Positions 10,424 through 17,110 of a stretch of DNA of 31,279 nucleotides are shown piece after piece. The DNA is from a virus. Position numbers and translations under genes: made by a program. The stretch spans positions 2,567-33,845 of IMG/VR virus record IMGVR_UViG_3300030117_003097. One strand, written 5' to 3'. The notes under the pieces were generated by a model. The model was not told where the DNA came from. It searched no databases and saw only the letters and a program-made list of their open reading frames with translations. Position 1 is the stretch's first letter; the number at the start of each line of letters is the position of its first letter.

Positions 10424-11943
10424 TGGCTTCTTTTGATTACAAACCAGATGGTAATACTATAAAAGTATTTATGAAGGACTCTAATTTTTTTAGAGGTATA
10501 AGAGGTCCAGTTGGTTCTGGTAAGTCTGTTGCTTGTTGTGTTGAGGTATTTCGAAGAAGCCTTGAGCAAAAGAAAAACAAAGAAGGTATTCGTAAAAGTA
10601 GATGGGCTGTAATTAGAAATACAAATCCACAGTTACGAACAACTACCATTAAGACTTGGCTTGATTGGTTTCCAGAAGATCTATGGGGTAAGTTTCATTG
10701 GTCAGTACCATATACGCATCATGTTCAAAAGAATGATTTGGATATGGAGATAATATTTTTAGCATTAGATAGACCAGAGGATGTAAAGAAGCTTCTTTCT
10801 TTGGAGCTTACTGGTGTTTGGATAAACGAAGCAAGAGAAATACCAAAGAGTATTATTGATGCGTGTACTATGCGTGTTGGTCGTTATCCATCCATGCGTG
10901 ATGGTGGTGCAAGTTGGTCTGGTGTGATTGCAGATACGAATGCTCCAGAAGAAGATCATTGGTGGCCTATTATGGCTGGAGAGGTTCCAATACCAGATCA
11001 TATACCCAAAGAACAAGCAACTATGTTGGTAAAGCCAGATAACTGGGGATTTTTTACACAACCATCTGCTATGATAGAAAACTATGATGATAAGGGTGAA
11101 GTCAAAGATTATTCAATGAATAAAGAAGCAGAGAACGCAAAAAATATATTGGCTACTTATTATCCTAATCTTATTCGTGGTAAGACTAAAAGCTGGATAG
11201 ATGTATATGTTATGAATAGGCTGGGTGCTATACAGGATGGTAAACCTGTATATCCACAGTTTGTAAGCGAAACCCATATTGCAACAGAAGAAATACCCAT
11301 AGCTATTGGTGTACCTCTTTATATTGGACTTGATTTTGGTTTGACTCCTTCTGCGGTATTTGGACAGAAAGTCAGAGGTAGATGGTTGATACAATCGGAG
11401 ATTGTTGCGATTGATATGGGGATTGTTAGGTTTGCAGAATTACTACGACAAGAGATAGCAACACGGTTTGCTGGTTTAGATGTTACCATTATTGGTGATC
11501 CAGCTGGTGATTTTAGAGCGCAAACAGATGAATCAACTCCATTTCAGATATTAAGAGGTGCTGGTCTTAGGGCTATGCCAGCACCTTCCAATAGTGTAGA
11601 TCTGCGTTTAGAATCTGTTTCTTCACAGCTTACTAAGATGTCAGATGGTAAACCAGCTTTTTTGATTGATAGAAGATGCCCTATGTTAATTAAAGGATTC
11701 CAAGGTGGCTATGCCTATAGAAGAATGCAAGTATCAGGTGAGCGTTATGATGATAAGCCAGAGAAGAATATGTACTCTCATATTCATGATGCTTTACAGT
11801 ATTTATTGCTTGGAGCTGGTGAAGGAAGAGAATTAATTTCTGGACAAAAGCCACTACAATCGTTTAATGCTAGAAAAGGGTATGACATTTTTCAACGAAA
11901 GCCTATTAAGAAGCAAGGCTTCTGGGCAAGATTAGGAGGTTAA
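10423..11943 (+). CDS. terL: Terminase large subunit
   Basis: 506 residues, GTG start overlapping the previous TAG. The N-terminal ATPase has Walker A G28-P-V-G-S-G-K-S35 and Walker B V132-W-I-N-E136, where E136 is the catalytic carboxylate and Asn replaces the more usual Asp. The RNase H-like nuclease has its acidic residues in L-D304-F-G, I-G-D359-P-A-G-D and H-I-H-D456-A. The full length and all motifs indicate an active packaging motor that pumps DNA through the portal and cuts concatemers. Whether it makes cos, pac or direct-terminal-repeat ends cannot be read from the protein alone; a TerL tree would help. Confidence 0.95.
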   Translation: MASFDYKPDGNTIKVFMKDSNFFRGIRGPVGSGKSVACCVEVFRRSLEQKKNKEGIRKSRWAVIRNTNPQLRTTTIKTWLDWFPEDLWGKFHWSVPYTHHVQKNDLDMEIIFLALDRPEDVKKLLSLELTGVWINEAREIPKSIIDACTMRVGRYPSMRDGGASWSGVIADTNAPEEDHWWPIMAGEVPIPDHIPKEQATMLVKPDNWGFFTQPSAMIENYDDKGEVKDYSMNKEAENAKNILATYYPNLIRGKTKSWIDVYVMNRLGAIQDGKPVYPQFVSETHIATEEIPIAIGVPLYIGLDFGLTPSAVFGQKVRGRWLIQSEIVAIDMGIVRFAELLRQEIATRFAGLDVTIIGDPAGDFRAQTDESTPFQILRGAGLRAMPAPSNSVDLRLESVSSQLTKMSDGKPAFLIDRRCPMLIKGFQGGYAYRRMQVSGERYDDKPEKNMYSHIHDALQYLLLGAGEGRELISGQKPLQSFNARKGYDIFQRKPIKKQGFWARLGG

Positions 11944-11944
11944 T

Positions 11945-12268
11945 ATGTGTATATTTGGTGGGGGTGGAAGTACATCAGCAGTAACAGATCCACAAGCTGA
12001 AGCTGCACAAGCAGCTCAATTAAAAAAAGAGCAAGAGGAAAAAGCAGCACTGAAAAAACAACAAACTGCACAAGCTGTAACCAGGGCAACACCTTTGGTT
12101 AGTACAACTCCAACAACTCAAATGGCATCAAGTCCAGAACCAGAATCAGATGTTATAAAACAAAGAAAAGAAAGTACAGTGCTACAAAGAAGAAGAATGC
12201 GTAGAGGTAGACGTTCTTTGATAACTGGATCTGGTGGAGGTATTGGATATTATAGAGGAAATGTATAA
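11945..12268 (+). CDS. Hypothetical protein between terminase and portal
   Basis: 107 residues. It starts MCIFGGGG and ends RGRRSLITGSGGGIGYY, with a Gln/Ala/Lys-rich helical region followed by a Thr/Pro-rich linker in between. This head-and-tail pattern is recurrent in podovirus genes between terL and portal, where a minor head or connector role is assumed but not shown. Cys2 resembles a lipidation Cys only superficially, as there is no signal peptide. GGAGGTTAAT precedes the ATG, and its stop overlaps the portal ATG. Confidence 0.75.
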   Translation: MCIFGGGGSTSAVTDPQAEAAQAAQLKKEQEEKAALKKQQTAQAVTRATPLVSTTPTTQMASSPEPESDVIKQRKESTVLQRRRMRRGRRSLITGSGGGIGYYRGNV

Positions 12269-13818
12269 TGCATGATAAAATTGCAAAAGAATATATGGCA
12301 AAATATGAGAAAGCCAAAACATTAAGAGAAAACTTTGTTCCTCTCTTTGAAGAATGTTATGAATTTTCTATGCCACAAAGAGAATCTTTTTATACCGAAT
12401 CTATTGGTCAAAGAAGAGATGAAAAAATATTTGATGAAACAGCCGTTGTTGGTGTACAAGAGTTTGCATCAAGATTACAAGCTGGTCTAGTTCCTAACTT
12501 TGCTAGATGGGCTGACTTTATAGCTGGCTCTGAAGTTGCTAAAGAGCAAAGAGATAGTGTAAATAATGATTTGGATGAGGTGACAGAATATGTATTTGAA
12601 GTTTTACAAAACTCGAATTTTGGTCAGGAAGTTCATGAATCATTTATGGACTTGGCAGTTGGCACAGGCATCCTTCAAATAAGTGAAGGTGATGCTGTAC
12701 AGCCTATTGTATTTAATGCAATACCACTTCCTCATGTTGTATTAGAAACTGGTCCAAATAATCAGATAGATCATGTTTACCGAGAGAGAAATGTACGTTA
12801 TTCTCATATTCCTTTATTGTATGCTGATAGTGATATTTCTCCACAGTTAGCAGATAAAATACAAAAAACACCAGATGCTAAAACAAAAATATTAGAAGTT
12901 GTTTGTCGTGATTATACAAAAATAAATGAAGATGCTTTTTTAGATTATGTTATTGATTGTGAAACATCTACATTAATTAGATCACAAAGATACAAAGGTA
13001 TTGGTTCCAATCCTTTTGTTTGTTTTAGGTGGGCTACTTGTGCTGGAGAAGTCTATGGCAGAGGTCCACTTATGAACGCTTTGAGTGCTATCAAGACTAC
13101 AAACCTTACAGTTCAGTTAGTATTAGAAAATGCACAAATGGCTATATCAGGTATCTATCAGCTAGATGATGATGGCATTGTTAATCCAGATACAATTAAT
13201 CTTGTTCCGGGAACAGTCATACCAAAAGCACCAAACTCTGCTGGCTTGCAACCAATAAGAGCTGCAGGGAGTTTTGATGTTAGTCAGTTTATATTGAATG
13301 ATATGCGTATGAATATCAAAAGAGCTTTGTATAATGAAATGCTAGGTGATCCAAATAAAACACCAGCTACTGCTACTGAGATAGCAGAACGTATGGCTGA
13401 TTTATCTAGGCAGATTGGTTCTGCATTTGGTAGATTGCAATCAGAGTTAGTACAACCAGTATTACAAAGAGTTGTTCATATTCTAAAGAAGCAAGGAAGA
13501 ATTGAAATACCAACAGTAAATGGTAGGCAAGTAAAAGTAAGATCTGTATCTCCATTGAGTCAAGCTCAAGCTAGACAAGATATTAGTGCAACATCACAAT
13601 GGCTACAGCTTGTACAACAAGGATTTGGTCCAGATATTATGAACTTGCTAGTAAGTGGTGAAGAAGTTGCAGCCTATCTTGCTAAGAAGTTTGGTGTACC
13701 AGATAGTCTTATAAGAGATGCTGGTCAGAGAAAACAAATTATGGAGATGATGCAACAAGCACAAATGCAACAACAAATGATGCAACAACAAGGAGGGGAA
13801 CAAGTTGTCCAACAATAA
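12268..13818 (+). CDS. Portal (head-tail connector) protein
   Basis: 516 residues, within the range of T7 gp8-type portals. AKTLRENFVPLFEECYEFSMPQR near the start and RRDEKIFDETAVVGVQEFASRLQAGL are characteristic, as are CFRWATCAGEVYGRGPLMNAL (G-E-x-Y-G-R-G-P) and KTPATATEIAERM in the middle. The C-terminus is Gln/Met-rich (MMQQAQMQQQ), as in many homologues. It forms the dodecameric ring through which TerL packages DNA and to which the tail adaptor binds. Its last codons contain AAGGAGGGG, the ribosome binding site for the following TTG-started gene. Confidence 0.95.
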   Translation: MHDKIAKEYMAKYEKAKTLRENFVPLFEECYEFSMPQRESFYTESIGQRRDEKIFDETAVVGVQEFASRLQAGLVPNFARWADFIAGSEVAKEQRDSVNNDLDEVTEYVFEVLQNSNFGQEVHESFMDLAVGTGILQISEGDAVQPIVFNAIPLPHVVLETGPNNQIDHVYRERNVRYSHIPLLYADSDISPQLADKIQKTPDAKTKILEVVCRDYTKINEDAFLDYVIDCETSTLIRSQRYKGIGSNPFVCFRWATCAGEVYGRGPLMNALSAIKTTNLTVQLVLENAQMAISGIYQLDDDGIVNPDTINLVPGTVIPKAPNSAGLQPIRAAGSFDVSQFILNDMRMNIKRALYNEMLGDPNKTPATATEIAERMADLSRQIGSAFGRLQSELVQPVLQRVVHILKKQGRIEIPTVNGRQVKVRSVSPLSQAQARQDISATSQWLQLVQQGFGPDIMNLLVSGEEVAAYLAKKFGVPDSLIRDAGQRKQIMEMMQQAQMQQQMMQQQGGEQVVQQ

Positions 13819-14059
13819 TAATATTGGAATAGATGGATTACAAAGAAAAAAAGAAGATGATGAGATTATAAGTAAAAATATATTAGCAACATTTAATACG
13901 CCATCTGGTAAAGAAACACTTAGTTATCTTAGAGGTCTTACTCTTGATTCTGTATCTGGACCAAATATATCAGATGGTGAATTACGTCACTTAGAAGGAC
14001 AAAGATATATTATTGCTTTAATAAGTAGAAGAATGAATCATGCAATGAGGGTAAAATAA
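13805..14059 (+). CDS. Bbp19-like small virion-region protein
   Basis: 84 residues starting at TTG (13805). The unusual start is supported by AAGGAGGGG 7 bases upstream and by the absence of any better Met before the conserved part. NILATFNTPSGKETLSYLRGLTL and DGELRHLEGQRYIIALISRR match the pattern (F-x-T-P-x-G-K...L, then L-x-x-x-E-G-Q-R) of small Bbp19-type proteins encoded between portal and scaffold. Their role is not established. It overlaps the portal gene by 14 bases and abuts the scaffold start. Confidence 0.78.
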   Translation: MSNNNNIGIDGLQRKKEDDEIISKNILATFNTPSGKETLSYLRGLTLDSVSGPNISDGELRHLEGQRYIIALISRRMNHAMRVK

Positions 14060-14794
14060 ATGGCTGATGAAGAAGTACAAGAAACACAAGAAGCAACACA
14101 AGATGTTTCACGTGAAACAACTGTAGACGAATATTCTGTTCCAGATAGACCAGAATGGCTACCAGAAAAGTTTAAAACAGAAAAAGATCTAGTTGAATCT
14201 TATCAAAACCTTGAAAAGAAAATGGGTCAGAAAGAGGAAGATTTAAAAAGATCTTGGGAAGAAGAGTTAAATAAAGTTGCTTTTGAAAATAGACCAGAAA
14301 AAAAAGGTGATTATATTCTTCCAGAAAATATAGATCAAACTATGTCAGCAGATAATCCCTTACTAAAATGGTGGGTAGATCATTCATTTGATAATGGTTT
14401 TTCTCAAGATGAGTTTGCTGAAGGTATTAAGATGTATACTGAGGGTCTACAAGCTAATCTTCCTAATGAAGATCAAGAGATTGCTAGGCTTGGTGATAAT
14501 AGCAATGAAAGAATACAAGCAGTAGAACTTTTTGCTAATAAGTTTTTTCCAGAAGATATGCTACCTTCTGTAGAAAAGATAACAGAAACAGCAGATGGTG
14601 TATTTATATTGGAGCATATTATGGAAAAACTAAAAACAAATCAACCTATACAAACTGAACCAGCAAATAGAATAACACAAGAAGGTTTGGAAAGTATGCA
14701 AGCTGATCCTAGATATTGGGATCCAGTAAAAAGAGATCCAGCATTTGTAGAGAAAGTAAGAGAAGGATATACAAAGCTTTACAATGGTGGTTAA
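14060..14794 (+). CDS. Capsid scaffolding protein
   Basis: 244 residues, acidic and mostly helical. Y-S-V-P-D-R-P-E-W-L-P-E-K-F-K-T-E-K-D-L-V-E-S-Y-Q-N-L-E-K-K near residue 30-60 is the hallmark segment of T7 gp9-type scaffolds. The C-terminus WDPVKRDPAFVEKVREGYTKLY is the short helical capsid-binding end. It drives procapsid assembly around the portal and leaves before maturation. The gene lies directly before the gp13-like and capsid genes. It overlaps the next start by 11 bases, and translation is probably coupled. Confidence 0.9.
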   Translation: MADEEVQETQEATQDVSRETTVDEYSVPDRPEWLPEKFKTEKDLVESYQNLEKKMGQKEEDLKRSWEEELNKVAFENRPEKKGDYILPENIDQTMSADNPLLKWWVDHSFDNGFSQDEFAEGIKMYTEGLQANLPNEDQEIARLGDNSNERIQAVELFANKFFPEDMLPSVEKITETADGVFILEHIMEKLKTNQPIQTEPANRITQEGLESMQADPRYWDPVKRDPAFVEKVREGYTKLYNGG

Positions 14795-15305
14795 GAAAGT
14801 AGGTAAGCTTACCTTAAAAAAAGCTAGGCTGAAAGACGTTGAGCCAATAGCTGAAAGTATTCGCAAGAGTGATAGAGAAGAACTTAGGATGCTTGATGTC
14901 GATCCAACTCATGCTTTGATATATCCATTTACACAAAAGAAAAGCACAATATATACATTATTTTCTAAGAAAAAACCTATTGCTATGCTTGGCACTGGTT
15001 GGGATCAAACTACAAAAAATAAAGCTCAAGTCTGGATGTTAGCTACAGTTGACCTTGAAGATAACTACTTTTCTTTTCTTCGTGGGTCAAGAAGTGTTGT
15101 AGATTTGCTACAAGAGGACTATGATAAGATCTATAATTACATCCCAGTTAATGATAGAAGAACTCAACAATGGCTGTGTTTTTGTGGTTTTGAGTTTGAA
15201 ACAAATATTTATAATATAAATAATTATCAATTTATTAAATTTTTTCGTTGTAATTATAAAGAAAATAGTTTTATAAATGAAGAGTCACGACCTGTAATGC
15301 ACTAG
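14784..15305 (+). CDS. gp13-like internal virion protein (GNAT-fold)
   Basis: 173 residues. The first 115 residues have an acetyltransferase-like layout, LTLKKARLKDVEPIAESIRKSDREEL, then KKKPIAMLGTGWDQ and KAQVWMLAT. This is how T7 gp13-type proteins read; family members are virion-associated and not shown to be enzymes. The end (QQWLCFCGFEFETNIYNIN) is the usual terminal strand. I place the start at the ATG inside the end of the scaffold gene, with no clear ribosome binding site, so coupling is assumed. It is followed by an 81-base structured leader before the capsid gene. Confidence 0.75.
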   Translation: MVVKKVGKLTLKKARLKDVEPIAESIRKSDREELRMLDVDPTHALIYPFTQKKSTIYTLFSKKKPIAMLGTGWDQTTKNKAQVWMLATVDLEDNYFSFLRGSRSVVDLLQEDYDKIYNYIPVNDRRTQQWLCFCGFEFETNIYNINNYQFIKFFRCNYKENSFINEESRPVMH

Positions 15306-15386
15306 CAACCCTGTTCGGATAATTGCATTGACGTAGTTAAAGCAGACAATCGAAAGACATTGGTGAAACTTTAACTGGAGAGTATA
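15305..15386 (+). promoter_or_regulatory. Structured leader of the major capsid gene
   Basis: This is the only sizeable gap in the head module. AGTTAAAG (15335-15342) pairs perfectly with CTTTAACT (15369-15376), enclosing a small stem CAAT/ATTG (15347-15350 with 15359-15362). A second short stem, GCAA/TTGC (15305-15308 with 15323-15326), precedes it. The ribosome binding site GGAG begins at the base after the outer stem, 6 bases from the ATG. Translation enhancement, message protection or processing for the most abundant virion protein are possible. A GATAAT at 15318 has no fitting -35. Confidence 0.55.
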
Positions 15387-16202
15387 ATGGCAAACTCTAT
15401 TGATACAGCCTTTATAAAGCAGTTTGAGTCGGATGTGCATTTAGCCTACCAAAGAATGGGATCTAAACTGCGTAATACGGTAAGAACTGTAGGCAACGTT
15501 GCTGGAAACATAGTACGTTTTCAGAAAATCGGAACTGGTTCTGCGAGTACAAAATCTAGAAATGGACTTGTAACTCCAATGGAACTAACACATACAACTG
15601 TAGAAGCTACTATGTCTGACTTTTATGCAGCAGAGTATATCGACAAGTTGGATGAATTAAAAACTAACATTGATGAAAGACAAGCTGTTGCTAAAAGTGC
15701 AGCTGCTGCTCTTGGTCGTAAGACAGATGAAATTCTTATTACTGCTATGGATGCTGGTGCTAATAGTACACAGATCCATGATACAAGTAGTGCATTAGAA
15801 AAAGCTGATCTTTTATCATTATTTGAAACTTTTGGTTCTGCTAATATTCCAGAAGATGGTGGAAGATATTTAGCTATGCATCCAAAAGGTTTTGCAGACT
15901 TATTTTTAATTACTGAGTTTGCAAGTTCAGATTTTGTTGGTGAACAAAACCTACCTTACGCTGGTGGAATGACTATGAAACAATTCTTAGGTTTCAATAT
16001 CTTTTCAACATCAGCAGTAACTGCTGGTAAAAACATGGCATATCATACTTCTGCTGTTGGCTTAGGTGTGAATAGTGATGTTTCTACTGAGCTTAACTAT
16101 GTACCAGAAAGAGCTTCTCATTTGGCAACTTCAATGATGTCAATGGGTGCTGTTGTTATTGATGACAACGGTATTTACGAAGTTCTTGATAATAACAGTT
16201 AG
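15387..16202 (+). CDS. Major capsid protein
   Basis: 271 residues. IDTAFIKQFESDVHLAYQRMGSKLRNTVR at the start, then FYAAEYIDKLDELKTNIDERQ and AVAKSAAAALGRKTDEILI match the podovirus capsid family, presumed HK97-fold. The end (GAVVIDDNGIYEV) is the usual terminal strand of such proteins. It forms the icosahedral shell with the scaffold as assembly partner. Its codon use and the structured leader with GGAGAG before the ATG fit strong expression. It is followed by a small beta-rich gene after 11 bases with its own GGAGG. Confidence 0.93.
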   Translation: MANSIDTAFIKQFESDVHLAYQRMGSKLRNTVRTVGNVAGNIVRFQKIGTGSASTKSRNGLVTPMELTHTTVEATMSDFYAAEYIDKLDELKTNIDERQAVAKSAAAALGRKTDEILITAMDAGANSTQIHDTSSALEKADLLSLFETFGSANIPEDGGRYLAMHPKGFADLFLITEFASSDFVGEQNLPYAGGMTMKQFLGFNIFSTSAVTAGKNMAYHTSAVGLGVNSDVSTELNYVPERASHLATSMMSMGAVVIDDNGIYEVLDNNS

Positions 16203-16213
16203 GAGGTAATCAC

Positions 16214-16480
16214 ATGGCTTTTAGTGCTTCTGGTTTAACCCTTTGGACACAAAATGGAGCTGGACCAAGACTTTGGAACTACTCGACAACAGATACGATT
16301 GCAACTGTTAATAGTGCTGGATATTTTAATAGTGCTGCTAATATGTTGAGTGTTCGTGATGTTATCTGTGTTTCAGATACCAATGCTCCAACAACTCATT
16401 GGGTAAACGTACTATCAAACACTGGTTCTGTAGTAGATGTATCAGATGGTACAGCTATTGTAGAAACAGATGGCGATTAA
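16214..16480 (+). CDS. Putative capsid decoration/head-fibre protein
   Basis: 88 residues, beta-rich. The motif LWNYSTTDTIATVNSAGYFNSAANMLSVRDVICV is a recurrent small phage domain encoded directly after the capsid gene or repeated in virion-surface proteins; it is assumed to decorate capsids. AGGAGGTAATC is the ribosome binding site. The gene begins 11 bases after the capsid stop and is followed by the hairpin at 16488-16508. It could instead be a head-tail joining protein, but the fold pattern and size favour surface decoration. Confidence 0.65.
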   Translation: MAFSASGLTLWTQNGAGPRLWNYSTTDTIATVNSAGYFNSAANMLSVRDVICVSDTNAPTTHWVNVLSNTGSVVDVSDGTAIVETDGD

Positions 16481-16487
16481 AAAAGGA

Positions 16488-16508
16488 GGGGAGGGCATTG
16501 CCCTCCCT
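16488..16508 (+). promoter_or_regulatory. GC-rich hairpin between ribosome binding site and tail-tubular-A start
   Basis: GGGAGGGC (16489-16496) and GCCCTCCC (16500-16507) form an 8-bp stem with a 3-base loop, extendable by a G-U pair. AAAAGGAG lies directly 5' of it and the ATG is 9 bases 3' of it, with no other ribosome binding site near the ATG. Folding would put the Shine-Dalgarno at a normal distance. No T-run follows on the plus strand, so termination is less likely, though attenuation or 3' protection of the capsid message remains possible. Confidence 0.65.
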
Positions 16509-16516
16509 AACATTAT

Positions 16517-17110
16517 ATGGCATTAACAAGTACAACAGCAGATACTCCACTTGATATATGCAGTAGAGCATTGATTCTTATTGGAGCAGATCCTATTAGT
16601 TCTTTTGATGATGGAACAACTGAAGCAACTGTTGCTGTTAATATGTATGAAGATGTTGCACAATCTGCATTAGTTAATACAAGATGGAGATTTGCAACTA
16701 ATCAAAAAGTTTTGAATCAATTATCAGATGAGCCAACTGGTAGATATGATTTAGCTTATCAGCTTCCAAGTGATTTACTTATGCTTCATGCAGTAACAGT
16801 TAATGATAATTTAATTGATTATCAAATGTATGGCGATAAGGTATTTGCAGATACATCTACACAAGATGTTGTTATAGCTGATTATAGCTTTCGAGCAAAT
16901 GAAGAAACATGGCCTTCTTATTTTACATTAGCAGTAGAGTTTTCTCTTGCAATAATATTTGCAACATCTATTGCTAGAGATGCAAACCTTGCAAGCCTAA
17001 TGACTGCTAGAGCTGAAGCTACAATGGCAAAAGCAAGAACAATGGATTCACAACAACAAACTACAAGGAAACTTGTAACAAGTAGATTTCTTACAGCTAG
17101 GAGAAGCTAA
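16517..17110 (+). CDS. Tail tubular protein A (gp11-like adaptor)
   Basis: 197 residues, the T7 gp11 size. The pattern DICSRALILIGADPISSFDD, then EATVAVNMYEDVAQSALVNTRWRFAT and ALQ-like YDLAYQLPSDLL is diagnostic for the dodecameric adaptor ring below the portal. The C-terminus is helical (MDSQQQTTRKLV). Its stop overlaps the ATG of the nozzle gene. The start depends on the unusual Shine-Dalgarno/hairpin arrangement at 16483-16519. Confidence 0.9.
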   Translation: MALTSTTADTPLDICSRALILIGADPISSFDDGTTEATVAVNMYEDVAQSALVNTRWRFATNQKVLNQLSDEPTGRYDLAYQLPSDLLMLHAVTVNDNLIDYQMYGDKVFADTSTQDVVIADYSFRANEETWPSYFTLAVEFSLAIIFATSIARDANLASLMTARAEATMAKARTMDSQQQTTRKLVTSRFLTARRS

